A stretch of 64,000 nt of DNA from CAZKVJ01 sp964556225 (GCA_964556225.1 CAZKVJ010000005.1:62001-126000); one strand, 5' to 3'; shown: positions 48,526 through 57,478, counted from the stretch's first letter. Notes: generated from the letters alone by a model not told the origin. A program made the numbers and translations.

Positions 48526-49416
48526 TCACATGGGCGGCCCGCCCCACACCGGCACGCCGCTCGGCTGGCCAGCGAAGAGCTGGTCCTTTGCCGCCGCCAG
48601 ATCGGCCACGGTCCAGCGCCGGTCGCCGGCGCGGATCGACGACGCGATCTCGGTCGGGCGGATGCGGTGCACCTGGTCACCGAGGACGATGAACACCTGG
48701 CCGCTGACGTCGGCCGCGCCGTCGCTGGCCAGCCAGGCGACCATCGGTGAGACGTTCGCGGGGTCGTACTTGTCGAAGCCCTCGGCCGGTGCGGCGAAGC
48801 TGGGGCTCACCTCGGTCATCGGCGTGCGGGCGCGAGGGGCGATGCAGTTCACGGTGACGCCGTACTTGCCCAGCTCTCGAGCGAGCACGAGCGTCATCGT
48901 GATGATGCCACCCTTGGCCGACCCGTAGTTCGCCTGGGCCGGGCCGCCGAACAGGCCGCTCTCGCTCGTGGTCGTGATGATCCGCCGGCCCACCGGCGCC
49001 GCGCCTTCGCCAGCAGCCTTGGCCTGGTTGCGCCAGTAGGCGCCAGCGAAGTGGGCCGGCGCGAAGTGTCCTTTCAGGTGCACGTCGACGACGGCGTCGA
49101 ACTGGCTCTCCTCCATGGAGAAGCTCATCGCGTCGCGGATGAACCCGGCGTTGCAGACGAGCACGTGGAGGTCGCCGAACGCGTCGATGGCGCCCTGGAC
49201 CAGCCCCTCTGCCTCCTGCCAGTCGCTGACACCGGCACGGTGGGCGATCGCCGTGCCACCGGCGGCCGTGATCGCCGCTGCGACCTCGTCCGCCCCGTCG
49301 CCGAGGTCGTTGACCACGACCGCCGCTCCCTCGGCGGCGAGCAGCTCAGCGTGACAGCGGCCGAGGCCCCGCCCGGCTCCCGTGACGATCGCGACCTTCC
49401 CGTCCAGCGCACCCAT
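48526..49416 (-). CDS. SDR family oxidoreductase (HSD17B4-like)
   Basis: A 296-residue SDR related to those at 24612 and 45951. TGAGRGLGRCHA, VVVNDLGD, CNAGFIRDAMSFSMEESQFD, the catalytic Ser in TTSESGLF and active-site YGSAKGGI are intact. ATG 49416 has AGGAGG eight bases upstream. A TAGGAT -10 box (49454-49449 on the minus strand) lies next to the palindrome at 49458-49474, so binding there should affect transcription. It is divergent from the cyclase-family hydrolase. 3-Hydroxyacyl-CoA oxidation is a plausible function. Confidence 0.92.
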   Translation of the reverse strand: MGALDGKVAIVTGAGRGLGRCHAELLAAEGAAVVVNDLGDGADEVAAAITAAGGTAIAHRAGVSDWQEAEGLVQGAIDAFGDLHVLVCNAGFIRDAMSFSMEESQFDAVVDVHLKGHFAPAHFAGAYWRNQAKAAGEGAAPVGRRIITTTSESGLFGGPAQANYGSAKGGIITMTLVLARELGKYGVTVNCIAPRARTPMTEVSPSFAAPAEGFDKYDPANVSPMVAWLASDGAADVSGQVFIVLGDQVHRIRPTEIASSIRAGDRRWTVADLAAAKDQLFAGQPSGVPVWGGPPM

Positions 49417-49457
49417 CGACCCGTCCTCCTCGGCTCCGACCCGTGCGGATCCTATGT

Positions 49458-49474
49458 TCTGATACGGTGTCAGA
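49458..49474. promoter_or_regulatory. TCTGAT-N5-GTCAGA palindrome between SDR and cyclase-family genes
   Basis: TCTGAT-ACGGT-GTCAGA (11/12), with G/C and T/A flanks extending the symmetry to 49456-49476. It covers the plus-strand TACGGT -10 box (49463-49468) and is only three bases before GTG 49478. The minus-strand -10 box is right beside it. Confidence 0.78.
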
Positions 49475-49477
49475 ACC

Positions 49478-50404
49478 GTGCCGCTGCCGCCTGATGTGTC
49501 CGAACTGGCCGAGCGCGTCCGCAACTGGGGTCGTTGGGGGGCCGACGACCAGATCGGCACCCTGAACCTGATCGACGCCGACGCCCGCCGGCGCGGCGCG
49601 TCCTGCGTGGTCGACGGCCGGGCCTTCTCGCTCGCCATCCCGCTCTCCGCGGACGGGCCGCAGATGGGGTTCGTCCCGGGCCGCAAGAACCCCGAGCACA
49701 CCGTGTTCGCCGTCGGCGAAACCATGAGCGACGAGCCGGGCGCCCAGGCGTGGAACGACGACGCCATCTCGATGGGTACGCAGGCGTGCACTCACTGGGA
49801 CGGGCTGGCGCACGCGACCTACGGCGGCCACATCTGGAACGGCTACCCGGCCGGCACCGTCACCACCGCGGGCGCAAAGCGGTGCGGCATCCACCACGTG
49901 CGCACGCTCGTCACCCGCGGCGTGCTGCTCGACGTGGCGCGAGCGGCCGGCGTCGAGCGCCTCCCCGCCGGGCACCCCCTCACCGAGGACGACCTCGAGG
50001 CCGCGCTCGAGCTGGCCCGCACCACGATCGCACCGGGCGACGTGGTGCTCCTGCGCACGGGGCACATCCAGCTGTTCCACGCCGGCGACAAGCTCGCCTA
50101 TGCCACCGGGGCGCCCGGCCCGAGCCTGCACACGGTGGAGTGGTTCCACCGCCACGACGTCGCTGCGGTCGCAGTGGACAACCTGATCTTCGAGGTGTTC
50201 CCAGGTCCGCGCGACGACGTGTTCTTGCCGGTGCACTTCTTGCACCTCGTCGACATGGGCCTGACCCAGGGCCAGAACTGGGACCTCGAGGCGCTCGCGG
50301 CCGACTGCGCCGCCGACGGGCGCTACACCTTCTTGCTGTCCGCACCTCCGGAACCGATCCAGAACGGCATCGGCGCCCCGGTGAACCCAACGGCGATCAA
50401 GTGA
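49478..50404 (+). CDS. Cyclase family protein (kynurenine-formamidase-like hydrolase)
   Basis: A 308-residue metal-dependent hydrolase of the cyclase/formamidase family. The signature, usually HxGTHxDxPxH, appears as GTQACTHWDGLAHATYGG with the His/Asp metal ligands retained. The family opens amide or ring bonds; some members act on cyclic ketone or lactone intermediates. GTG 49478 starts three bases after the palindrome, with TACGGT ending nine bases before, so the mRNA is close to leaderless. A FadD17-like ligase gene overlaps its stop (GTGA). Ring opening followed by CoA ligation is a reasonable model. Confidence 0.88.
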   Translation: MPLPPDVSELAERVRNWGRWGADDQIGTLNLIDADARRRGASCVVDGRAFSLAIPLSADGPQMGFVPGRKNPEHTVFAVGETMSDEPGAQAWNDDAISMGTQACTHWDGLAHATYGGHIWNGYPAGTVTTAGAKRCGIHHVRTLVTRGVLLDVARAAGVERLPAGHPLTEDDLEAALELARTTIAPGDVVLLRTGHIQLFHAGDKLAYATGAPGPSLHTVEWFHRHDVAAVAVDNLIFEVFPGPRDDVFLPVHFLHLVDMGLTQGQNWDLEALAADCAADGRYTFLLSAPPEPIQNGIGAPVNPTAIK

Positions 50405-52089
50405 GCTCGCTGCCGGACCGCCCGACCGTCGCCGCGCTGCTGCGGGCCCGCGCCGGCGACGCCCACCCCGGCCTGGTGTTCGAGGGGCGGACGTGGAGCT
50501 GGGACGAGGTCGTGCGCGAGTCCGCCGTGCGCGCGTCGGTGCTGACCTCGATGCTGGCCTCGACGCGCCGAGCGGGGCGGCCGCCCCACGTCGGCGTGCT
50601 GCTCGAGAACGTACCCGAGCACCTGTTCTGGATCGGCGGTGCCTCGCTGGCCGGTGCTGGCGTCGTGGGGATCAACCCGACCCGGCGGGGCCAGGAGCTG
50701 GCCCACGACATCCGCCACACCGACTGCCAGCTCGTGGTCACCGACAGCGGCCAGGTCGGGCTGCTCGACGGGCTGGACATCGGCGTGGCGGCGGGGCGGA
50801 TCCTCACCGTCGACGCGGCGCCGTACCACACGCTGCTCGCCGCCCACCAGGGCGCGCCCGTGCCGGACGGCGACCCCGACCCGGAGACGATCGGGTTCCT
50901 GCTGTTCACCAGCGGGTCGACCAGCGCCCCCAAGGCGGTCGTGTGCACCACCGAGCGGATGGCGCTCACCGGCGAGCGCGCTGCGGCCGGCTACGGCGTG
51001 GGACGGGACGACGTGTGCTACTGCCCGATGCCGCTGTTCCACGGCAACGCGCTGATGGCGTGCTGGGCGCCGGCGCTCAGCCGGGGCGCGACGGTGGTGC
51101 TGCGCCGGCGGTTCTCGGCCAGCGGCTTCCTCGACGATGTGCGCCGCCATGGCTGCACCTACTTCACCTACGTCGGGCGGACCATCGCGTACGTGCTCGC
51201 CCAGCCGCCGACCGAGTACGACCGCGACCACCGCCTGCGCCTCGGCTTCGGGACCGAGGCCAGCGCGCAGGACCGGACACGCTTCCTCGAGCGCTTCGGG
51301 TGCCCGCTCGTCGAGGGCTACGGCAGCAGCGAGAGCGTCGTGGTGATCATGCGCACGCCGGACACCCCGCCGAACGCGCTCGGCCGGGCGCGCACCGACG
51401 ACGGGTCCGACGTCGTGGTCGTCGACCCGGCCACGGGCATCGAGTGCCCACCCGCGGTGTGGGACGAGCACGGCCGGCTGGTGAACGGTCACGAGGCCAT
51501 CGGCGAGTTGGTGAACCGGACCGGCGGCGGGCGCTTCGAGGGGTACTACCGCAACGAGGAGGCCACGGCCGACCGGCTCCGCGGCGGCTGGTACTGGACC
51601 GGTGACCTCGCCTACCGGGACGGCGACGGGTTCTTCTACTTCGCCGGGCGCAGCAACGACTGGTTGCGGGTCGACAGCGAGAACTTCGCCGCCGCGCCGG
51701 TCGAGCACGTCCTGCACCGCTTCCCCGGTGTGGTGATGGTCGCCGTGTACGGCGTCCCGGACACCCGCACCGGCGATCAGGTCATGGCGGCGATCGAGAT
51801 GGCGCCTGGTATGCCGTTCGAACCGGCGGCGTTCGACGCGTTCCTCTCCGACCAGCGCGATCTCGGGACGAAGTGGTCGCCGCGCTTCGTGCGCCTCGTC
51901 CCCTCGATGCCCCTCACCGCCAACAACAAGGTCCACAAGCCTCCCCTGCGCGCCGATGCGTGGGAGTGCGACGACCCAGTCTGGTGGCGACCCGAGCGAG
52001 GCGCGGAGCTCGTCCCGATGACGCACGACGACCGCGCCGCGCTACGTGCGCAGATGGCTGAGCATGGCCGCCTCGACCTTTTCGGCTGA
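50401..52089 (+). CDS. FadD17-like acyl-CoA synthetase
   Basis: A 562-residue ANL ligase closely similar in type to FadD17, an actinobacterial fatty acid/steroid side-chain ligase. Motifs: LFTSGSTSAPKAVVC P-loop, MPLFHGNALMACW, VEGYGSSESVV, the hinge GDLAYRDGDGFFYFAG, and RVDSENFAAAPVEHV. At the C-terminus the catalytic-Lys region reads LTANNKVHKPPL. GTG 50401 overlaps the preceding stop (GTGA). A second homologue of the same type is at 53009-54649 on the other strand, with an LLM gene between them. The substrate is likely a side-chain or ring-derived acid. Confidence 0.92.
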   Translation: MSSLPDRPTVAALLRARAGDAHPGLVFEGRTWSWDEVVRESAVRASVLTSMLASTRRAGRPPHVGVLLENVPEHLFWIGGASLAGAGVVGINPTRRGQELAHDIRHTDCQLVVTDSGQVGLLDGLDIGVAAGRILTVDAAPYHTLLAAHQGAPVPDGDPDPETIGFLLFTSGSTSAPKAVVCTTERMALTGERAAAGYGVGRDDVCYCPMPLFHGNALMACWAPALSRGATVVLRRRFSASGFLDDVRRHGCTYFTYVGRTIAYVLAQPPTEYDRDHRLRLGFGTEASAQDRTRFLERFGCPLVEGYGSSESVVVIMRTPDTPPNALGRARTDDGSDVVVVDPATGIECPPAVWDEHGRLVNGHEAIGELVNRTGGGRFEGYYRNEEATADRLRGGWYWTGDLAYRDGDGFFYFAGRSNDWLRVDSENFAAAPVEHVLHRFPGVVMVAVYGVPDTRTGDQVMAAIEMAPGMPFEPAAFDAFLSDQRDLGTKWSPRFVRLVPSMPLTANNKVHKPPLRADAWECDDPVWWRPERGAELVPMTHDDRAALRAQMAEHGRLDLFG

Positions 52090-52099
52090 TCCCGGCCGA

Positions 52100-53005
52100 T
52101 CACCGGACCGTGGCGATCACCTCGTCACCGAAACGAGCGATCGCATCCCGTCGCACGTGGAGGTCGTTCGGATCGTCCCCCGTGAAGTACCAGGGGACGA
52201 CCTGGAAGATGGGGCGCATCCCTGCCGCCTCGATCTCCTCGGCCAGCCGGTGGTAGCCGTCCCGCCCGGACGGCCCCGGCACGATGTCGACGGGCAGCAC
52301 GTTCACGTCGAAGGGCCGCTCCGTCCGGCCGGCCTCGGCCCTGCGGCGAGCCAGCTCGCCGGCCACCCGGCGCACCTCGTCGCTGGTGGCCTGCACCGAG
52401 ATCCACCCGTCACCGAGGCGAGCGGCCCGGCGCAGCGCGGCGTCGCTGTGACCGCCGACGTGCAGCGCGACCGGCTGGTCGGGCGCGGGACTGATCATGA
52501 GCCGGCCGAAGTCGTAGTGGCGGCCGTGGTGCTCGACCCAGTGCGGACCGCCGCCGCCACACACCAGCCGGAGCACCTCGATCTGCTCGTCGAGACGGGC
52601 ACCGCGGGTGCGCATGTCGGTGCGGGTCCACGCGAACTCCTCGGGGATCCAGGACAGGCCGACGCCCAGCTCGACCCGCTCGCCCGCGAGCACGGCGAGC
52701 GACGAGAGCTGCTTGGCCACCAAGAGGGGATCGCGCAGCGGGAGCTTGACGACGTTCGTGACGAACCGCACGCGACTCGTGATCGCCGCCATCGCCGCCA
52801 TCGCCACGAACGGTTCGACGAACGGGGTGTCGGCCGCCCAGAACCGCTGCCCATCGGCGGAGTAGGGGTAGTCCGCCGACACGTGCTCCGGGTAGAAGAC
52901 GCTGTCGGGGACGGCGATCGAGTGGAAGCCAGCATCCTCGGCCACCGGTGCGAGCGCCAGCAGGTGCTCGGCCGGGAACATCGGGAACGGCACGCAGAAG
53001 CGCAC
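52100..53005 (-). CDS. LLM-class F420-dependent oxidoreductase
   Basis: A 301-residue luciferase-like protein of the TIGR03619-like group. Seen: FHSIAVPDSVFYPEH, RVRFVTNVVKLPLRDP, SSLAVLAGERVELGVGLSWIPEEFAW, and VALHVGGHSDAALRRAARLGDGWISVQ. GTG 53005 starts three bases after the FadD17-like stop, so the two are one operon. The coupling of CoA ligase and F420-type oxidoreductase occurs twice here (also at 3484-7137). It converges with the other FadD17-like gene. Function beyond redox chemistry is not clear. Confidence 0.9.
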   Translation of the reverse strand: MRFCVPFPMFPAEHLLALAPVAEDAGFHSIAVPDSVFYPEHVSADYPYSADGQRFWAADTPFVEPFVAMAAMAAITSRVRFVTNVVKLPLRDPLLVAKQLSSLAVLAGERVELGVGLSWIPEEFAWTRTDMRTRGARLDEQIEVLRLVCGGGGPHWVEHHGRHYDFGRLMISPAPDQPVALHVGGHSDAALRRAARLGDGWISVQATSDEVRRVAGELARRRAEAGRTERPFDVNVLPVDIVPGPSGRDGYHRLAEEIEAAGMRPIFQVVPWYFTGDDPNDLHVRRDAIARFGDEVIATVR

Positions 53006-53008
53006 TGG

Positions 53009-54649
53009 TCAGCCCACCAGGTGGGCGCGCCCGTGCGCCTCGAACTGCGCCCGCAGCGCCGCGCGGCCGGCATCGGTCATCGCCACGAACGGTCCGGTGC
53101 GCTCGGGGCGCCACCACACCGGGTCGGACACCTCCCACCGATCGGCGACGAGCTGGCGTTTCAGCACCTTGTTGGTCGGCGTGAGCGGCAGCTCGGCGAC
53201 CACCCGCACGAACGTCGGCGACCACTTCGGCCCGAGGTCGGCCTGGGCGTCGAGGAATGCCAGCAGCTCGGCCGGGTCGAACCCATGACCGGGTGCGAGC
53301 AGCAGGGCCGCCATCACCCGGTCGCCGGCCACGGCGTCGGGCACGCCGTACACGGCGGCCAGCTGCACGGCGGGCCACCGGCCGAGGATCCGCTCGATCG
53401 GCGCCGCGGCGAAGTTCTCGCCGTCGACGCGCAGCCAGTCGGCGTTGCGACCGGCGAAGTAGAAGAAGCCGGCGGCGTCGCGGTAGGCGAGGTCGCCGGT
53501 CCAGTACGCGCCGTCGCGAAGGCGCTCGCGGTTCGCCTCGTCGTTGTTCCAGTAGCCCTCGAACGTGGTGCCGGCGGTGTTGACGATCTCACCGATCGCC
53601 TCGTCGGCGTTCAGCAGGCGGCCCTGGTCGTCGAAGCGGGCCGGCGCGCACTCCCGGCCGGTGGCGGGGTCGAGCACCTTCACCGTGGGCGCGGCCATGC
53701 CGAGCGCTCCCGGCGGCATGCCCGGCACGCGGAACACCGACGCTCCGGTCTCCGTCTGGCCGTAGCCGTCGTTGAGCGTGCACCCGAAGCGCTCCTGGAA
53801 GCGGGCCAGGTCGGCGTCGTTGGCCTCGTTGCCGTAGCCGCGCTGCAGCGGGTTGTCGGCGTCGTCGGGCTGCGCCGGCGTGGCCAGGATGTAGGAGAGC
53901 GGCTTGCCGACATAGTTGAAGTAGGTCGCCCCGAACCGGCGAACGTCCGGGAGGAACGCCGACGCCGAGAACCGGGCCCGCAGCGCGACGGCGGCGCCCG
54001 CCACCACGCTCGGCGCCCAGCCGGTGAAGAGCGCGTTCGAGTGGAACAGCGGCATCGACACGTACGCCACGTCGTCGGCGGTGAGCTGGTTGAGGCCGAC
54101 GATCGACGTGGCGACGAAGTCGAGGCGGCCCTGGCTGCAGATGACGGCCTTCGGCGCGCCGCTGGTGCCGCTCGTGAACAGCAGCAGCAGCTGGGTGCCC
54201 TCGTCGATCTCGACCGCCGGCAGGGCGGCATCGGCGTGCGGCGCGAGGAGAGCGGCATACTCCGCGGTGTCGACGACGAGGATGCGCCCGGCCGCCGCGC
54301 CGAGGTCGAGCCCGTCGAGCAGGCCGGCCTGCGTGGCGTCGGTGACGATGAGCTGACAGTCGGTGTGGCGGATGTCGCGGGCGAGCTCCTCGCCGCGGCG
54401 GGTGCCGTTGACCCCGACGACGGTCGTGCCGGCGAGGGCCGCGGCGCCGACCCACATCGTGAACTCGGGGACGTTGTCGAGGAGCACGCCGACATGGGGC
54501 GGGCCGTCGACGCGCAGGGCGCTGAACAGCGCCGCCCGCTGTGCGCAGGCGCGGACCCACTCGCCGTAGGTCCAGCGCTGGTCCTCGTAGAGCAGCGCCG
54601 GGCGCTCGTCGCCGGCGCGAGCGCGAACATGATCCGCGAAGACCCCCAT
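53009..54649 (-). CDS. FadD17-like acyl-CoA synthetase
   Basis: A 546-residue ANL ligase closely resembling FadD17: RPALLYEDQRWTYGEW, PPHVGVLLDNVPEF, FTSGTSGAPKAVICS, YVSMPLFHSNALFTGW, NYVGKPLSYILATP, NDGYGQTETG, RVDGENFAAAPIERI and LTPTNKVLKRQL with the catalytic Lys. The frame continues to 54817, but ATG 54649 fits the family start. TACCAT ends eight bases before it and there is no SD; the palindrome at 54654-54670 covers that box. It is divergent from a quinone oxidoreductase and followed by an LLM gene. Activation of a steroid-like side chain would fit the family. Confidence 0.93.
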   Translation of the reverse strand: MGVFADHVRARAGDERPALLYEDQRWTYGEWVRACAQRAALFSALRVDGPPHVGVLLDNVPEFTMWVGAAALAGTTVVGVNGTRRGEELARDIRHTDCQLIVTDATQAGLLDGLDLGAAAGRILVVDTAEYAALLAPHADAALPAVEIDEGTQLLLLFTSGTSGAPKAVICSQGRLDFVATSIVGLNQLTADDVAYVSMPLFHSNALFTGWAPSVVAGAAVALRARFSASAFLPDVRRFGATYFNYVGKPLSYILATPAQPDDADNPLQRGYGNEANDADLARFQERFGCTLNDGYGQTETGASVFRVPGMPPGALGMAAPTVKVLDPATGRECAPARFDDQGRLLNADEAIGEIVNTAGTTFEGYWNNDEANRERLRDGAYWTGDLAYRDAAGFFYFAGRNADWLRVDGENFAAAPIERILGRWPAVQLAAVYGVPDAVAGDRVMAALLLAPGHGFDPAELLAFLDAQADLGPKWSPTFVRVVAELPLTPTNKVLKRQLVADRWEVSDPVWWRPERTGPFVAMTDAGRAALRAQFEAHGRAHLVG

Positions 54650-54653
54650 GAGA

Positions 54654-54670
54654 TCTGATGGTACGTCAGA
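54654..54670. promoter_or_regulatory. TCTGAT-N5-GTCAGA palindrome between FadD17-like and quinone oxidoreductase genes
   Basis: TCTGAT-GGTAC-GTCAGA (11/12), extended to GATCTGA...TCAGATC over 54652-54672. It contains the minus-strand TACCAT box and lies four bases before ATG 54649. The plus-strand gene has its own TACCGT box at 54695-54700, eight bases before ATG 54709. Confidence 0.8.
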
Positions 54671-54708
54671 TCGTCGCCGGTCCCGGCCAGTCGGTACCGT
54701 CCCGCCCC

Positions 54709-55677
54709 ATGCGCGCCATCGTCTGTCACGACTTCGGTCCCGTCGACCAGCTCCGTCTGGAGGAGCTGCCGGCACCGGCGATCCGCCCGGGTGCGGTGCG
54801 CATCGCCGTCGCGGCATGCGGGGTGAACTTCGTCGACGGGCTGTTCGTCCAGGGCCGCTACCAGATCAAGCCACCGGTCCCGTTCGTCCCCGGCGGTGAG
54901 GTCGTGGGGCGCGTCACCGAGCTGGGCGAAGGGGTGACGGGCATCGGCCTGGGCGATCGCGTCCTGGGCAACGTCGGGCTCGGCGGCTACGCGGACGAGG
55001 TGGTGGTCGGCGCCGACCGGGTGCTCCTGGTGCCGGACGTCTTGACGGATGGGCAGGCCGCCACGTTCGTGCAGAGCTACATGACCGGCTGGTACGCGCT
55101 GCGTGAGCGGGCGCGGGTGGAGCCCGGCGGAACGATGCTGGTGCTCGGCGCCGGCGGCGGCGTCGGGCTGGCGGCGGTCGACATCGGCGCGGCGTTGGGA
55201 CTGCGCGTGCTGGCGGCGGCGTCCACGGCGGACAAGCGAGCGCTGGCCCGCAGCCGTGGGGCCGCCGAGGTGATCGACTCGGCGAGCGAGGACGTCAAGG
55301 AGCGGGCGAAGGAGCTGTCCGGCGGTGGCGTCGACTACCTGTACGACCCGATCGGCGGATCGCTCGGGGAAACCTGCCTGCGGGCGCTCGGCGAGGACGG
55401 CCAGTACCTCGTGATCGGGTTCGTCGCCGGCATCCCCCAGCTCCCGGCCAACCAGGTGCTCCTGCGCAACCGGCGGGTCACCGGCGTCGACTGGGGAGCG
55501 TGGGCGGGACGCCACCCCGAGCGGAACACCGAGCTGCTGCGCGAGGTGATCGAGGCGATCGCCGCCGGCCGCCTGCACCCCGTCGAGCCGGTCGCCTACC
55601 CCCTGGCCGACGCCGCCCGGGCACTCGCCGACCTCGAGCACCGCCGCCTCGCCGGCAAAGCCGTCCTCACCCCCTGA
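54709..55677 (+). CDS. NADPH:quinone oxidoreductase-like protein (MDR superfamily)
   Basis: A 322-residue zinc-free medium-chain dehydrogenase of the quinone oxidoreductase/enoyl reductase type. The N-terminus (MRAIVCHDFGPVDQLRLEELP), GVNFVDGLFVQGRYQ, FVPGGEVVGRV and the Rossmann motif LGAGGGVGLAAVDIGAALG are typical. It lacks the zinc-binding Cys set of the enzyme at 40305. ATG 54709 has TACCGT eight bases upstream and no SD. It is divergent from a FadD17-like ligase. Reduction of a quinone or an alpha,beta-unsaturated thioester is likely. It converges with the amidohydrolase gene at 55706. Confidence 0.92.
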   Translation: MRAIVCHDFGPVDQLRLEELPAPAIRPGAVRIAVAACGVNFVDGLFVQGRYQIKPPVPFVPGGEVVGRVTELGEGVTGIGLGDRVLGNVGLGGYADEVVVGADRVLLVPDVLTDGQAATFVQSYMTGWYALRERARVEPGGTMLVLGAGGGVGLAAVDIGAALGLRVLAAASTADKRALARSRGAAEVIDSASEDVKERAKELSGGGVDYLYDPIGGSLGETCLRALGEDGQYLVIGFVAGIPQLPANQVLLRNRRVTGVDWGAWAGRHPERNTELLREVIEAIAAGRLHPVEPVAYPLADAARALADLEHRRLAGKAVLTP

Positions 55678-55705
55678 CCCTCACTCCCTCACCCCCACCG
55701 GGAGG

Positions 55706-57427
55706 TCAGCGGGCGGTGACGGTGTCGGTGTCGCGACCGGAGTGCAAGACGGTGCCGGGGCGGGCGTCGGTGCTGCGACCGTCGACCACCACGGCGACGC
55801 CGTTCACCAGCACCCGCACCACCCCGTGGGAGCCGGCCGTGAGGCGGGCGGCGCCGCCCGGCAGGTCGCTGACGAGCGTGGCGTCCTCGGACCCGACCAC
55901 CTCCGGGTCGATCACCACCACGTCGGCGTGAGCCCCCGGGCGGATGACACCGCGGTCGCGCAACCCGAACAGCGCCGCCGGCTCCGAGGTCATCTTGCGC
56001 ACGGCCTGCTCGACGGGGATCAGCTGCCGGCCGCGCAGGCAGTCCTTCAGCCACCGCGTGGGGTACGGCGCCCCGCACATGCGGTCGAGGTGGGCGCCCG
56101 CGTCACTGCCGCCGATCATCGCCCTGGGGTCGTTCCACAGCTCGGCCCGCATCCGCCACGACTCGGGGTCGCCGTCTTGGGGGATCGGCCACAGGATCGT
56201 GCGCAGCTCGTCGGCGATGACGATGTCGAGCAGCGTGCCGAAGCACGACTGACCCCGCTCCGCCGCGATGTCACGCACGATGCGACCCTTCAACCCGGCG
56301 TTGGCAGGGGCGAAGGTGTCGCCGATCACGTAGTCGCCCCAGTCGGCCAGCCGGCGGAACACGCCGGCCTCCGGCGAGTGGCCGAGCTCGAGCAGGCGCA
56401 GGCGCGTGTCCGGGTCGCGCAGACGCTCGATGCGCTCGGCCACCGGCACCCCGAGGACGTCCTGCCAGCCCGGCAGGAGCCACAGCCCGCAGAACGTGTT
56501 GAAGCTCATGTTCATGGGCACCTGGACCGGCATCGTCAGCGCGATGACCCGCCCTCCCAGCTCGACCGCCCGGTCGTGGGCCTGCACCTGGCGCGGCACC
56601 CGATCGGGCTCACGAGAGTCGACCGTCAGCACGTTCCAGTTCATCGGCCGGTTGGCCGCCGCGCTCATCTGTCCCAGCAGCTCGATCTCGTCGTCGCTGA
56701 ACCGGTCGAGGCACCCGGGCACGATCCCCTCGAGCGTGGTGCCGGGGTGCCGGCCGACCTCCTCGGCGAGCGCCAGCAGCTCCTCGTGCGTCGCCCATCG
56801 GCTGGCCACCGGCTCACCATCGCCGTCGGAGTGCGAGGTGGAGTTCGTGAACGAGAACCCGAGCGCACCGGACTCGATCGCCACCGCCAGCTCGCGCCGC
56901 ATCGCCTCGATCTGTTCCGCCGACGCTGCGCTGCCCACGGCCTCGGGTCCCATGACGTACCGGCGGATGGCGCAGTGACCGGCGAGGAAGCCCGCGTTGA
57001 CGGCGATCTGCCCTTCCAGGCGCCCGAGGTAGTCGGCGAACGTCTCCCAGCTCCAGTCGGTGCCGTTCTCCAGCGCGGCGAGCGACATCCCCTCGACCCG
57101 GGCCATCATCCGGCGCAGGTAGTCGGCGTCGCCGGGCAGCAGCGGCGCCAACGTGAACCCGCAGTTGCCGCCGATCACGGTGGTGACACCGTGCAGCGCG
57201 CTCGGGCTGGCCGTCGGATCCCACAGCAGCTGGGCGTCGTAGTGGGTGTGCGGGTCGATGAACCCGGGCGTCACGAGCAGACCGGTGGCGTCGGTCTCGA
57301 TCGCACCCGGCTCGTCGACGTCGCCCACGGCGACGATCCGCCCGTCCCGGATCCCGACGTCGGCCCGGACCCCCGGCGCTCCCGTGCCGTCGATGACCGT
57401 GCCACCCCTGATGACCTCGTCGAGCAT
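55706..57427 (-). CDS. Amidohydrolase family 3 (N-acyl-D-amino acid deacylase-like)
   Basis: A 573-residue amidohydrolase of the urease-like superfamily. Metal-binding His60 and His62 are in GFIDPHTHYDAQL; GGNCGFTLAP, GHCAIRRYVMG and a C-terminal GSDAGAHLDRMCG with the last Asp are further hallmarks. The family includes D-aminoacylases and dihydroorotase-like enzymes; the substrate is unknown. The frame continues to ATG 57460, but ATG 57427 has GAGGGGG four bases before it. A possible -10, TATCAT (57501-57496), and the first palindrome are upstream. It is divergent from an aldehyde dehydrogenase. Confidence 0.9.
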   Translation of the reverse strand: MLDEVIRGGTVIDGTGAPGVRADVGIRDGRIVAVGDVDEPGAIETDATGLLVTPGFIDPHTHYDAQLLWDPTASPSALHGVTTVIGGNCGFTLAPLLPGDADYLRRMMARVEGMSLAALENGTDWSWETFADYLGRLEGQIAVNAGFLAGHCAIRRYVMGPEAVGSAASAEQIEAMRRELAVAIESGALGFSFTNSTSHSDGDGEPVASRWATHEELLALAEEVGRHPGTTLEGIVPGCLDRFSDDEIELLGQMSAAANRPMNWNVLTVDSREPDRVPRQVQAHDRAVELGGRVIALTMPVQVPMNMSFNTFCGLWLLPGWQDVLGVPVAERIERLRDPDTRLRLLELGHSPEAGVFRRLADWGDYVIGDTFAPANAGLKGRIVRDIAAERGQSCFGTLLDIVIADELRTILWPIPQDGDPESWRMRAELWNDPRAMIGGSDAGAHLDRMCGAPYPTRWLKDCLRGRQLIPVEQAVRKMTSEPAALFGLRDRGVIRPGAHADVVVIDPEVVGSEDATLVSDLPGGAARLTAGSHGVVRVLVNGVAVVVDGRSTDARPGTVLHSGRDTDTVTAR

Positions 57428-57478
57428 CCGTCCCCCTCGGTCGCTGATGCCGGACGCCATCGGCGCCTGCCCCAGTGA

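Noticed and set aside
55671..55705. C-rich spaced motif (CCCTGACCCTCACTCCC...) between convergent genes
   Set aside because: It resembles the G-rich junction near 37647 in composition but lacks enough regular runs and shared sequence to be called a repeat family.
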